Assembly (NCBI RefSeq): GCF_003609635.1 | Contig: NZ_MCIA01000010.1 | Coordinates: 1-64,000, forward strand | Direction of reading: 5' to 3' | DNA: 64,000 nucleotides | Origin: Lacrimispora algidixylanolytica | Lineage (GTDB): Bacteria; Bacillota; Clostridia; Lachnospirales; Lachnospiraceae | Shown: one piece after another, positions 43,376 to 52,509 of the stretch | Position numbering within the stretch: position 1 is the stretch's first letter | How the letters are laid out: each line of letters starts with the position of its first letter | Translations under genes and position numbers: made by a program | The notes under the pieces: model-generated | Databases searched by the model: none | What the model was told of the DNA's origin: nothing | The model's input: only the letters and a program-made list of their open reading frames with translations

Positions 43376-44389
43376 ATGCATATTCCAGATAATTACCTAA
43401 GTCCAATGACATGCGCAGCTATGGGTGCTGTTATGGTCCCTATTTGGACAAAAGCTGTCAAGAAGGTAAAAGAAGAGGTTTCTAGAGTGAAGATTCCAAT
43501 GCTTGGTGTCGGAGCTGCATTTTCATTTTTGCTGATGATGTTTAATGTTCCTCTTCCTGGAGGTACCACAGGACATGCGGTAGGTGGAACTCTGCTTGCT
43601 GTTTTATTAGGACCTTACGCGGCATGTATTAGTGTTACCGTGGCCCTGTTTATTCAAGCATTTTTATTTGGTGATGGAGGCATTTTGGCCTTTGGAGCAA
43701 ACTGCTTTAATATGGCGTTTGTATCCCCATTTCTAGGATATTTCGTTTATAAATTAATAAAAGATAATGTGAAATCGCAAAAAGGTGAATACCTTGGTAT
43801 CGCTATTGGTTCCTATGCGGGTATTAATGTGGCTGCCTTATGTGCTGCAATTGAATTTGGTATTCAACCATTATTATTTAAAGACTCTGCCGGTCAGGCG
43901 TTGTATTGCCCGTACCCTCTATCTGTATCAATACCAGCGATGACAATCCCCCATCTTTTGGTTGCTGGAGTTGTTGAAATGATCTTTACAGTTGCAATTG
44001 TTGCATACATAAAGAAAGTATCTCCAGGTACAATTTACGAAGGCGCAAAAGAAAGAACAAACGCTATTTATGGTTTGATTTTGGGACTCATATGTCTCGC
44101 TCCACTTGGTCTTTTGGCAACAGGAACTGCTTGGGGAGAGTGGGGAACAGATGAAATTAAAGATGTGATTACTGGGGGTAATACATTGGGTTTTATTCCA
44201 AAAGGTATGAGTGAAGGTTTTAATTTTAGTGCGGTTATGCCAGATTATGCAATTGGTGGTTTGCCAGAAATTGCGGGCTATATTCTGTCTGCCATCGCAG
44301 GGGTGGCTGTACTTATAATTCTATTTCGCGTAATTAGCAGTTTTAAGAAAGATAAGGTTGGATCTCACAATGGATCATACAGAAAGTGA
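43376..44389 (+). CDS. Cobalt/nickel ECF transporter S component (CbiM/NikMN type)
   Basis: The product is 337 aa. The N-terminus MHIPDNYLSPMTCAAMGAVM is the metal-binding start of CbiM/NikM, and PLPGGTTGHAVGGTLLAVLL and FGANCFNMAFVSPFLGY are core motifs. The extra C-terminal part (about 230-337, with a final membrane helix) matches the NikN/CbiN-like domain, so M and N are fused. Co and Ni types cannot be separated by eye. The GAAAGG site is adequate. Confidence 0.88.
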   Translation: MHIPDNYLSPMTCAAMGAVMVPIWTKAVKKVKEEVSRVKIPMLGVGAAFSFLLMMFNVPLPGGTTGHAVGGTLLAVLLGPYAACISVTVALFIQAFLFGDGGILAFGANCFNMAFVSPFLGYFVYKLIKDNVKSQKGEYLGIAIGSYAGINVAALCAAIEFGIQPLLFKDSAGQALYCPYPLSVSIPAMTIPHLLVAGVVEMIFTVAIVAYIKKVSPGTIYEGAKERTNAIYGLILGLICLAPLGLLATGTAWGEWGTDEIKDVITGGNTLGFIPKGMSEGFNFSAVMPDYAIGGLPEIAGYILSAIAGVAVLIILFRVISSFKKDKVGSHNGSYRK

Positions 44390-45200
44390 AATGACAGATG
44401 TACCAGAATGGCTTCTGATAAATGAAAATTATATACCTCTAACGGATAAGGATACTTTTGTTAACAAAAGTATCCTATCTATATTTAGGGTTATATCAAG
44501 GATTAAAATGCAGGATTCAATTCAACAAACCCATTTAAAGATAAATGTACCACTTAATGTTTTATGTACCGCGATTCTTTTGATACTAGTATCCCTCACG
44601 AAAAGCTTAATTTTTGTTATGATAATAAATGTGTATCTGCTGTCTATTTTATGCGTAACGGATACAGATAGACTAATAAGGATTTTAAAACTGAGTGTAG
44701 GTGTTACTCTGTTTACTGCTATTATTATGTTACCAGCATTTATTCAAGGGAATAGCTACAGCAGTATCATGATTACAACAAAAGTATTTGCTTCCATAAC
44801 GGCAGTTGGATTGCTTTCACATACGACTAAGTGGAGTTTGCTTACCAAAGCGCTTAAGCGATTTTATGTACCGGATATTTTTATACTAATTCTAGATATT
44901 ACAATAAAGTATATTTATAGGTTGGGAGAATTATCGCTTAGTATGTTTTATGCTTTAAAGCTGAGGTCAGTGGGGAAAAACAATAAAAAATATACATCAA
45001 TGGCTGGTGTTGCTGGAACCATGTTTCTGCAATCGATGGAAATGGCAGAGGAAATGTATCATGCGATGGAGTGTAGAGGGTTTTCAGGAGAATATCATAG
45101 GATGGAAAAATCTAAATTTAAGTGGATTGACTATTTCCATATAGCCATACATATTGGATTTGTCGTTCTTTACCTTTACTTAGGAAGGGTGTTATCATGA
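44370..45200 (+). CDS. Cobalt/nickel ECF transporter T component (CbiQ/NikQ type)
   Basis: The product is 276 aa. It overlaps the previous gene by 20 bases. A hydrophilic N-terminus (about 1-55) is followed by five or six membrane segments. Coupling motifs appear at YALKLRSVGKN and AMECRGFSGEY. The ATG at 44370 or the TTG at 44358 could start it. It links the S component to the ATPase encoded next. Confidence 0.85.
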   Translation: MDHTESEMTDVPEWLLINENYIPLTDKDTFVNKSILSIFRVISRIKMQDSIQQTHLKINVPLNVLCTAILLILVSLTKSLIFVMIINVYLLSILCVTDTDRLIRILKLSVGVTLFTAIIMLPAFIQGNSYSSIMITTKVFASITAVGLLSHTTKWSLLTKALKRFYVPDIFILILDITIKYIYRLGELSLSMFYALKLRSVGKNNKKYTSMAGVAGTMFLQSMEMAEEMYHAMECRGFSGEYHRMEKSKFKWIDYFHIAIHIGFVVLYLYLGRVLS

Positions 45201-45937
45201 TTGAGATTAAGAATGTTTTTTACTCCTATTTAGATATCATTGCATTAAATAATATCAATTTAGAAATAAAACCCGGTGAAGCAGTTGCGTTAATGGGGGC
45301 TAATGGATGTGGTAAATCTACCTTATTAAAATTGATGAACGGAATTATCTCACCAGAAAGAGGATCTTATCGATTCGATGGTGAGGAAATAACTCATAAG
45401 AAACTGCAAGATAGTAAGTTCTCTAAGCAGCTTCATCAGAGAATCGGATTTGTATTTCAAAATTCTGATACACAACTATTTTGCTCCAGTGTCTTTGAAG
45501 AAATTGCCTTTGGACCAAGACAGATGGGGCTAGATGAACTAGAAGTTACAAAAAGAGTAAAGGACTGTTTAAAGCTGCTAAATATTGAAAATTTTGAGAA
45601 TCGAATCCCGTATCATTTGAGTGGAGGAGAAAAGCGTAAAGTAGCAATTGCTTGTGTCATGTCTCTCAATCCTGATGTCTTAGTGTTAGATGAACCTATG
45701 AATGGTCTTGATCCAAAGACACAGAGGTGGCTTGTGGAGTTCCTTGTGAAGCTCAATAAAGCTGGAAAGACTCTAATAATCTCTACTCATAATCTGGAAC
45801 TAGTGCATGAAATATCGACAAGAGCGATTCTTTTTAATGAGGAGCATACCATCGTTGCAGATATGTTAACCAAAGAGCTTCTAAAAGACATTGATTTACT
45901 CAAGAAAGTCAACTTGGTGGATAAATATTATCATTAA
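45197..45937 (+). CDS. Cobalt/nickel ECF transporter ATPase (CbiO/NikO type)
   Basis: The product is 246 aa. Walker A is GANGCGKST, the signature is LSGGEKRKVAIAC, Walker B is VLVLDEPMNGLDP and the switch His is in ISTHNLEL. Its ATG overlaps the preceding stop by four bases (ATGA). It is the last gene of the three-gene transporter operon. Confidence 0.92.
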   Translation: MIEIKNVFYSYLDIIALNNINLEIKPGEAVALMGANGCGKSTLLKLMNGIISPERGSYRFDGEEITHKKLQDSKFSKQLHQRIGFVFQNSDTQLFCSSVFEEIAFGPRQMGLDELEVTKRVKDCLKLLNIENFENRIPYHLSGGEKRKVAIACVMSLNPDVLVLDEPMNGLDPKTQRWLVEFLVKLNKAGKTLIISTHNLELVHEISTRAILFNEEHTIVADMLTKELLKDIDLLKKVNLVDKYYH

Positions 45938-45980
45938 AAAAATAGATCAAATTACAGCATTCCATTCCAGTTATTTTGTG

Positions 45981-45993
45981 ATGTATGATACAT
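45981..45993. promoter_or_regulatory. Palindrome upstream of the nitroreductase
   Basis: ATGTATGATACAT is a perfect 13-base palindrome. It overlaps the area of a possible promoter (ATGACA, 16 bases, TAAAAT) and could be an operator; no regulator gene is adjacent. Confidence 0.4.
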
Positions 45994-46098
45994 GACATAT
46001 CCGTACAATATGATAAAATAATAAAAAGGAGCACCAAAAAAGTTTGCCACGATAACGACCTTATTTACCCCCAAATAATTTCATAGAGGAGAAAACAT

Positions 46099-46659
46099 AT
46101 GAATGAAGTAATTCAGTCTATTTTAACAAGAAGAAGCGTGAGATCTTTTCAAGAGAAGCAAATCTCAGATGAGGCATTAAATGATATTTTAGAGGCAGCT
46201 AAATATGCACCAAGTGGAATGGGCAAACAAGACTGGCATTTCTTGGCGGTACAAAATAAAGAGATTATAAAGAAACTTGCTACCGCAGCAAAGGAAGTCA
46301 TGATGACTTTTCCAATTGAGCACTTTAAAAAGATTGGAAGTAATCCCGCATACGATCCTTTCTATGGTGCACCAACAATCATCATTTCAGCTTATGAAAA
46401 AGAATCAGCTTCAGGAGCATCCAATTGCGCAGCAGCACTGGAAAATATGTTTTTAGCTGCCCACTCTATGGACATTGGTTCTTGTTGGATTCATATTTTA
46501 GCATTTGCAGGAAATGATGAAAAGGTAAGAAGTATTCTTACGGAACTTGGTCTTCCTGAAAATTATGAGATTTCAGGAACTGCAGCAGTAGGCTTTAACA
46601 GCAAGGAAGCGCCAAAGGCTGCTCCTAGAAAAGAAGGTACGGTTACTATAGTAAAATAA
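46099..46659 (+). CDS. Nitroreductase family protein
   Basis: The product is 186 aa. ILTRRSVRSFQEKQISDEAL is the FMN-binding start, and APSGMGKQDWHFLAVQ and AAHSMDIGSCWIHI follow, as in the small FMN-dependent nitroreductases. AGAGGAG lies 9 bases upstream. Substrates of such enzymes are broad (nitro compounds, quinones), so no specific role is given. It is monocistronic. Confidence 0.9.
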   Translation: MNEVIQSILTRRSVRSFQEKQISDEALNDILEAAKYAPSGMGKQDWHFLAVQNKEIIKKLATAAKEVMMTFPIEHFKKIGSNPAYDPFYGAPTIIISAYEKESASGASNCAAALENMFLAAHSMDIGSCWIHILAFAGNDEKVRSILTELGLPENYEISGTAAVGFNSKEAPKAAPRKEGTVTIVK

Positions 46660-46744
46660 GTTACCAATACCATCATTGTAAAATAGTTGTGGATCAATTG
46701 TTTTGTTTTTGATTATGAAAAATCAGGAATATAGCAACTTTATA

Positions 46745-46773
46745 TTGACGCCTCACATTTAATATGATAACAT
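46745..46773 (+). promoter_or_regulatory. Promoter of the tyrS T-box transcript
   Basis: TTGACG (46745-46750), a 17-base spacer and TAACAT (46768-46773). A GATTGC-CAT-GCAATC hairpin follows at 46804-46818, before the T-box stem I. Confidence 0.5.
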
Positions 46774-46829
46774 ACCAAATAATTAAATATTTGCATTACA
46801 AAGGATTGCCATGCAATCTGGAGTATAAG

Positions 46830-47107
46830 AAAAGGCTATGAAAAGAAAGAGTAGCATTTTCGATTCCAAACAGAAAGATGCCGGTTGATGAGAGGCTCGT
46901 GGATAGAAAGTGTGAATACCTCTTGGAGCTGCGCACCAAAACTTTTTTAAGGAGTAGGCTGTGACGGAACGCACACCGTGATCAAGTGCAAGGGTATCGC
47001 CAAGGCCGTACCCGACGAGGTAGACAGCGTGAGTTGTCTATGAACTTAAGGTGGTAACACGAGATATACTCTCGTCCTTTTGAAACAAAAGGGCGGGAGT
47101 TTTTTTA
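46830..47107 (+). promoter_or_regulatory. T-box riboswitch (tyrosine) with terminator
   Basis: Stem I contains the GATGAGAGGCTC segment and a specifier loop GTGAATACCTC with a UAC (Tyr) codon. The T-box sequence AAGGTGGTAACACG lies at 47048-47061. The terminator is ACTCTCGTCCTTTT (47068-47081) with AAAAGGGCGGGAGT (47087-47100), then a T run. Uncharged tRNA-Tyr would pair with both sites and prevent termination, switching on tyrS. The 5' boundary is approximate. Confidence 0.93.
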
Positions 47108-47192
47108 TTGCTTAAAAACTTTAACTCTTTGTTTTCTGAATTTCTTATAAATCTGCAAATATTTATAAAAATATCAAAGGAGATGTTGAAGA

Positions 47193-48404
47193 ATGTTAAC
47201 ACCAAAGGAGCAATTACGAATCATCTGTAAGGGAGTAGACAAATGTATCAATGAGGAAGAATTACTTGCAAAACTGGAGAGGTCCTTTTCACAAAATGAG
47301 CCTCTTACCATTAAGCTGGGACTTGATCCTTCCGCACCGGACATTCATTTAGGCCATGGAGTTGTACTGAGAAAAGTCCGGCAAATGCAGGAACTTGGTC
47401 ATAAGGCAGTTATCGTGATTGGAGATTTTACAGGCAAAATAGGGGATCCTACTGGAAAGTCTAAAGGAAGGGTGGCACTTACGGATGAGCAGGTGAAAGC
47501 GAATGCCACCACGTATAGCGAGCAGATTTTTAAGATTTTAGATAAAGAACGTACGGTAGTTAGATTTAACAGTGAGTGGCTCTCCAAACTTGGTTTTGAA
47601 GATGTCATGCGGCTGGCTGCTTCCACGACCGTTGCCAGAATGCTTGAGCGGGATGAGTTTGAAAAAAGATTTAGTAATGGTATTCCAATTGGAATCCATG
47701 AATTTTTCTATCCGCTGATGCAGGCTTATGACTCTGTGGAACTGCATGCGGATATTGAGCTTGGTGGAACAGACCAGACTTTTAACATACTAATGGGAAG
47801 GACACTTCAAAAGTCAATGGGTAAGGAGGTTCAGATCGCCCTTTTCATGCCCATATTGGAAGGAACCGATGGGGTGGAGAAAATGAGTAAAAGCCTTGGA
47901 AATTATATTGGAATAGACGAACCTGCTGAGGTGATGTTTAAGAAAGTTATGGAGATACCGGATCATTTAATTATCAGATACCTAGAGCTAGCCACAGATG
48001 AGCATCCGGATGAAATTGATAAGATCAGACAGCAGTTATCGGAAGGGGAAAATCCAAGAAATATAAAATTTAAGTTGGCAGAAATAATAACGGCTCTCTA
48101 TCATTCAGAGGAGGATTTACAAAAGGCAGTATCTTACTATGAGGCTGCATTTCGCAAAAAGTCAACGCCTGAGGACATTCCCACGATGATACTGGCGATT
48201 GGTAAGGAGACGGTAAGTGATACCATTCCTCAGCTTGTGGCTATGGGATTTGTAAAAAGTAGAAGTGAGTTTTTACGACTTTTAAAGCAAGGTGGAATTC
48301 GATTGAATGAGGAGAAGATTGGGGAAGATGATTTAAGTTCGGTCTTATTTAATAATGATGTATTAAAGATTGGTAAAAAAATATTTGTAAGGGTCAATAA
48401 GTAA
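47193..48404 (+). CDS. tyrS: Tyrosyl-tRNA synthetase
   Basis: The product is 403 aa. The class I HIGH-like motif is HLGHGVVL, and GDFTGKIGDPTGKS and the KMSKS motif in GVEKMSKSLGNYIG are visible. The Tyr pocket is ELGGTDQTFNILMG. A C-terminal S4 RNA-binding domain (about 340-403) ends the protein. The HLGH form with this length fits the TyrZ branch. GGAGATG precedes the start and the gene is controlled by the T-box upstream. Confidence 0.96.
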   Translation: MLTPKEQLRIICKGVDKCINEEELLAKLERSFSQNEPLTIKLGLDPSAPDIHLGHGVVLRKVRQMQELGHKAVIVIGDFTGKIGDPTGKSKGRVALTDEQVKANATTYSEQIFKILDKERTVVRFNSEWLSKLGFEDVMRLAASTTVARMLERDEFEKRFSNGIPIGIHEFFYPLMQAYDSVELHADIELGGTDQTFNILMGRTLQKSMGKEVQIALFMPILEGTDGVEKMSKSLGNYIGIDEPAEVMFKKVMEIPDHLIIRYLELATDEHPDEIDKIRQQLSEGENPRNIKFKLAEIITALYHSEEDLQKAVSYYEAAFRKKSTPEDIPTMILAIGKETVSDTIPQLVAMGFVKSRSEFLRLLKQGGIRLNEEKIGEDDLSSVLFNNDVLKIGKKIFVRVNK

Positions 48405-48514
48405 AAAAGCTAATTTATCCAGAAATTTATTGTATTGGACTGTTGATGGATGATATTATGGATTTATAGTTAGCAACCTTAAAAAAACCGGTCAGAAAAA
48501 AGTGAAATAAACAA

Positions 48515-48545
48515 TTGACTGGAACACTGTGTCGTACTTTATACT
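48515..48545 (+). promoter_or_regulatory. MerR-type promoter with 19-base spacer
   Basis: TTGACT (48515-48520) and TATACT (48540-48545) are separated by 19 bases. A small dyad, ACAC-T-GTGT, lies near the middle of the spacer. The long spacer is the hallmark of promoters that MerR proteins activate by DNA distortion, and the next gene encodes one. Confidence 0.7.
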
Positions 48546-48568
48546 GATTTTAAAGGGGGGATGAGTCA

Positions 48569-49555
48569 GTGGAAGCAATGACAATTGGAGAGGTTTCTAA
48601 AGAGTTTTTCGTATCTGCAAGAATGATCCGTTACTATGAAAAGATTGGTTTGATAGAGAGTAGCAGAAAAAAAGAGTATGCTTACCGGATCTATGATGAG
48701 ACGGCAGTAAAGCGATTAAAGCAAATTATTATTCTTCGTAAATTGAGAATTTCATTAAAGCAGATCGCCGTTATTTTAAATGATAAAGAACAGTTTCAGG
48801 CTTTGGAAGTGCTTCGTGGAAACATGGAAGCTCTTGATGAAGAAATCAATGCACTTAGCACAATTCGAGCCATAATTGATACCTTTATCCATCGGCTTGA
48901 TGTGGGGATCCGCGGGAAAATCTGTGTAGATATTCTAGAAGACAATGAGCTGATTGCAATTGCCCATGCCCTTATTTCTCCTAAATATCATTTAAAGGAG
49001 GACTGCTCAGTGGAGGAGTTAAATCAGGCAAGTGAAAGAATGGAACGAAAAATGGATATCAGGTTTGTATACCTGCCACCTGCTACGGTAGCAACCAGTC
49101 AATATGTAGGGGAAAATCCGGAGGAGGTTTCTGGAGATCGAATCCAAACATTGATCAAAGAGGTAGATTTACCGTTGAAAAAACCAGATTTTCGTGTGTA
49201 TGGGTTTAACAATCCTTCTCCCAAAGAGGGGGAAGAAGAGTATGGTTACGAGTTTTGGGTGACCATTCCAGATGATCTGGAGGTGAAAGAGCCCATAAGA
49301 AAGAGGCAGTTTGCTGGTGGTATCTATGCGGCCCATTGTATTAAGATGGGAGATTTTCACGAATGGGGAGTATTTTTTGAGCAGATGCAAGACCATAATG
49401 AATATGAGATTGAGTGGCGTGAGCCATTTGGCATGGGAGGGAGTCTTGAGGAGCATCTAAATGCATTTTCTTATTATACAGGAAAGGAATCCGATTTTAA
49501 ACAATTGGATCTGCTGATTCCGGTTAAGAAAAAGGCAGATGATGCATTAGAGTAG
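48569..49555 (+). CDS. MerR family regulator with GyrI-like effector domain
   Basis: The product is 328 aa. Residues 1-70 are the MerR winged helix (MTIGEVSKEFFVSARMIRYY, EKIGLI). A dimerisation helix covers about 80-120. The C-terminal half (about 170-325) is a GyrI-like ligand-binding domain (YGYEFWVTIPDDLEV, FAGGIYAAHCIKMGD). It is a BmrR/TipA-like drug or small-molecule sensor by plan. A GTG start at 48569 has AAAGGGGGG upstream. It probably regulates itself through the 19-base promoter. Confidence 0.9.
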   Translation: MEAMTIGEVSKEFFVSARMIRYYEKIGLIESSRKKEYAYRIYDETAVKRLKQIIILRKLRISLKQIAVILNDKEQFQALEVLRGNMEALDEEINALSTIRAIIDTFIHRLDVGIRGKICVDILEDNELIAIAHALISPKYHLKEDCSVEELNQASERMERKMDIRFVYLPPATVATSQYVGENPEEVSGDRIQTLIKEVDLPLKKPDFRVYGFNNPSPKEGEEEYGYEFWVTIPDDLEVKEPIRKRQFAGGIYAAHCIKMGDFHEWGVFFEQMQDHNEYEIEWREPFGMGGSLEEHLNAFSYYTGKESDFKQLDLLIPVKKKADDALE

Positions 49556-49582
49556 GAGATAAAGGACTCAAAGGGGGATACG

Positions 49583-50143
49583 GTGATAAAAGCATATTTT
49601 GTACGTCATGCCGAACCGGAGCATGGCTGGGGAGATGATAGGACCCGGCCTTTGACAGAGGAGGGGAAAACGGAGCATTTGCATGTAGAGAAGGTTCCCA
49701 ATATTGTAACCGAAGTAAAGTTTTATAACGAGGTTGAAGATGATAAGCTGAAATTTGCTGTAATTATAAGCCGAACTCAAGGGAAATGGGTTTTTTGCAA
49801 GCATAAAGATCGGGATACCTATGAGGCGCCTGGAGGACACCGGGAGCCAGGGGAAGCAATACTGGTTACGGCAATGAGAGAATTGCAGGAAGAAACTGGG
49901 GCCATTGACTTTGAACTGAAGCCAGTATGCGTGTATTCTGTCTCTAACAAAAGAGTTACTGGAGAGCAAATTGGAGAGGAATTCTTTGGAATGCTTTGTT
50001 ACGCTGAGATTCAGACATTTGAAAAGGAACTCCATAGTGAGATAGATAGCATCTGGATTACAAAACATCTGCCGGATAATTGGACATACCCTTCGATTCA
50101 GCCAGAGCTTATAAAGAAGGTAAAGCAATTAGGTTATTTTTAA
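49583..50143 (+). CDS. NUDIX hydrolase fused to a histidine-phosphatase N-terminus
   Basis: The product is 186 aa. Residues 1-30, MIKAYFVRHAEPEHGWGDDR then TRPLTEEG, are the start of a histidine-phosphatase (phosphoglycerate-mutase-like) protein with its RHAEP motif. At residue about 35 the sequence becomes a NUDIX domain: VTEVKFYNEVEDDKLKFAVI, then the NUDIX box GGHREPGEAILVTAMRELQE and ETG (G x5 E x7 REL x EE x G). The remaining ~150 residues of the phosphatase are absent. The GTG start with AAAGGGGG belongs to the phosphatase. The NUDIX part looks intact and probably cleans or hydrolyses nucleotides. Confidence 0.85.
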   Translation: MIKAYFVRHAEPEHGWGDDRTRPLTEEGKTEHLHVEKVPNIVTEVKFYNEVEDDKLKFAVIISRTQGKWVFCKHKDRDTYEAPGGHREPGEAILVTAMRELQEETGAIDFELKPVCVYSVSNKRVTGEQIGEEFFGMLCYAEIQTFEKELHSEIDSIWITKHLPDNWTYPSIQPELIKKVKQLGYF

Positions 50144-50277
50144 CTTAGCCATTGGTTGTAATGAACAGGCTACTGGTGGAGTACACATAGAATATTATGA
50201 ATAATGGGGATAACTTTACTAATTTAAGTGTGTGAAGGGGAAAAATTAATCCATAAGTCTTTTGGGGGAGAGCGAGA

Positions 50278-51150
50278 ATGAGAAATGAAGCAGAGATGTT
50301 TGATTTGATTTTGAATACCGCAAGGGAAGATAGCCGGATTCTGGCGGTTTATATGAATGGCTCCAGGACCAATAAAAATGCAACGAAGGATATTTTCCAA
50401 GATTATGATATTGTTTATGTGGTGGAAGAGGTGGAGCCATTTATCAAAGACCGGCTATGGATTGACCGGTTTGGCGAGAGATTATATATGCAGTATCCGG
50501 AAGAACATTCTGGCTTATCCGGCGATGAATTTCAATGTTATGGCTGGTTGATCCAGTTTGCTGACGGAAATCGTTTGGATCTGCATGTTGAATCAGTAGA
50601 GCATGCGAGAGAAAATATTATGAAAGACCGGTTGTGTGAAATCTTACTGGATAAAAATGGGGTGCTCCCTTCCATGGATTTGTCTACGGATCAGGATTAC
50701 TGGGTGAAACGCCCCAGTCAGTTTCAATTCCTATGTGCCTGCAATGAATTTTGGTGGTGTCTCAACAATGTGGCAAAGGGACTTTGGCGCGAAGAAATGG
50801 TTTACGCTCAAGATATGGTTAATTACTTGATTCGGAAACAGCTTTTAAAGGTCTTATCCTGGAAAGTGGGAATATTAACGGACTATTCTGTTAGTATAGG
50901 TAAGTCCGGTAAGTATATGAATCGATGGCTGACACAAGTGGAATGGAACGAGTATTTATCCACTTATTTTTCTGCTGATTTGGAGGAAGGGTGGGAAGCC
51001 GTTATAAGAATGTGCCATCTTTTTGATCAAACAGCTAGGTATGTGGGAGATAAGCTTGGGTATGAGTATAATGAGGCAGAAGGAAAAAACAGCTTGAGTT
51101 TCTTAGAGCATGTTAGAAGGTTGCCTAAAGATGCGAAAGAGATTTATTGA
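50278..51150 (+). CDS. Aminoglycoside 6-adenylyltransferase (ANT(6)/AadE) homologue
   Basis: The product is 290 aa, the ANT(6) length. The nucleotidyltransferase site GSR (28-30) with the two Asp 42 and 44 in QDYDIVYVV and the third acidic residue in RLDLHV are visible. FLCACNEFWWCLNNVAKGLW is a family signature. GGGGGAGAG precedes the ATG. Many clostridia carry chromosomal copies; whether this one modifies streptomycin is unknown. Base composition looks like its neighbours and no mobile element is adjacent. Confidence 0.9.
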   Translation: MRNEAEMFDLILNTAREDSRILAVYMNGSRTNKNATKDIFQDYDIVYVVEEVEPFIKDRLWIDRFGERLYMQYPEEHSGLSGDEFQCYGWLIQFADGNRLDLHVESVEHARENIMKDRLCEILLDKNGVLPSMDLSTDQDYWVKRPSQFQFLCACNEFWWCLNNVAKGLWREEMVYAQDMVNYLIRKQLLKVLSWKVGILTDYSVSIGKSGKYMNRWLTQVEWNEYLSTYFSADLEEGWEAVIRMCHLFDQTARYVGDKLGYEYNEAEGKNSLSFLEHVRRLPKDAKEIY

Positions 51151-51273
51151 TTTGAAGGAAATATGATAGATTTCCCACTTTCCAAACTCACGTAATAAGT
51201 GAGTGAAGTCGCAATATGAGGGGAATACAACAGGCAAACCATAAGGTATGATAGATGGAAAGGGGGGATTCAG

Positions 51274-52398
51274 ATGAAAAAACATATTCATTTAAAGATT
51301 GCGGTACTGCGTAAAAAACGGAACATAACACAGCAGGAACTAGGGGATGCCATTGGTGTATCTTACCAGACCATAAGTAAATGGGAAAATGGAGTAACCA
51401 TGCCTGATATTGGTATGCTTCCAGAACTAGCGGAGTATTTTCATGTTACGGTTGACGAATTACTGGGATTAAGACCATTAGAAGGAGAAGAATATCTTCC
51501 TGCTAAAACAGATACAAAGGAGTTTTGGGCCCTTAAACTTGATTATCTGATGCGGACCAGAAAGAACCTCTGGAATAAGGATTATATGAAATTCCTGATT
51601 GAACAGGTATGGAAGTTAAATTCTCCAGTAAAGGTCTTAGACTGTGGGTGTGGATATGGCGCACTTGGCCTCTTAATGATGCCACTGCTCCCAGAAGGAA
51701 GCACTTATACAGGCCTTGATTTTACGGAGGAACTGATTAAGGAGGGGAAGGAACTGTTTCTTCGCGCTGGAATTCAGGGAACGTTCATTACATCTGATTT
51801 CTTTCAATATCAGTTGAGTTACAAATTTGATGTAGTGATTTGTCAGAATGTATTAAGGCATGTCAGTCAGAGTGAACATTTCCTCACTAACATGATTGGT
51901 CATGGATCAAAGAATTCTCTTATTATATCTATTGATGTTAACAGAGAATTTGAGTGTGATGGCTTATATGTGGAAGGCATGGAATATAGCTATTTGTGTG
52001 AACATTCCGGTCTGAAGAAGGTCTGGAAAAAGGAGCTTGAGAGTGAAGGCCGTGATTATGCTGCTGCGATTAGGACCGCTTTTTGTATGAGAAAATTAGG
52101 TTTGGAGCAAATTGAGATCCGAATGAATGACAGGGTCTCTTTTGTATATCCTGAAATGGATGCATATGAACAGCAAGTGGAAGATTTTTTGATAGCGAAC
52201 CTCTTAAATCGTGATGATAATGAGGGAAAACTAGAAAGAACAGTGCAGTATATGGAAAATCATGGAATGAGTAGAAAAGAGGCGGAAAGCTTTTTACGCA
52301 AAAATCAAGTACTTTCAGATTATTTCAGATTAAATCAGGGCATGGTCTCCTATACTCATACACTAGGTGAAATAATTACCTTTGGAAGAAAGGGATAG
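51274..52398 (+). CDS. XRE-type HTH fused to a SAM methyltransferase
   Basis: The product is 374 aa. Residues 7-65 form a Cro/CI-like helix-turn-helix (ITQQELGDAIGVSYQTISKW, ENG). Residues about 115-260 are a class I methyltransferase, with motif I VLDCGCGYGALGLLM and an acidic LDFTEELI after it. The C-terminal 120 residues are helical. AAAGGGGGG lies 8 bases upstream. A regulator that also methylates a small molecule, or is switched by binding one, is possible; the function is unknown. Confidence 0.87.
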   Translation: MKKHIHLKIAVLRKKRNITQQELGDAIGVSYQTISKWENGVTMPDIGMLPELAEYFHVTVDELLGLRPLEGEEYLPAKTDTKEFWALKLDYLMRTRKNLWNKDYMKFLIEQVWKLNSPVKVLDCGCGYGALGLLMMPLLPEGSTYTGLDFTEELIKEGKELFLRAGIQGTFITSDFFQYQLSYKFDVVICQNVLRHVSQSEHFLTNMIGHGSKNSLIISIDVNREFECDGLYVEGMEYSYLCEHSGLKKVWKKELESEGRDYAAAIRTAFCMRKLGLEQIEIRMNDRVSFVYPEMDAYEQQVEDFLIANLLNRDDNEGKLERTVQYMENHGMSRKEAESFLRKNQVLSDYFRLNQGMVSYTHTLGEIITFGRKG

Positions 52399-52509
52399 CG
52401 TAGCTTAAGTTTAATTATAATTAAGATTGGGGTAGATATCTAGCTATTTTAGTATATACTTATCTAAGTTCACTATAGGTTTTATTTCACAAATGAGTTA
52501 GGAGATAAG

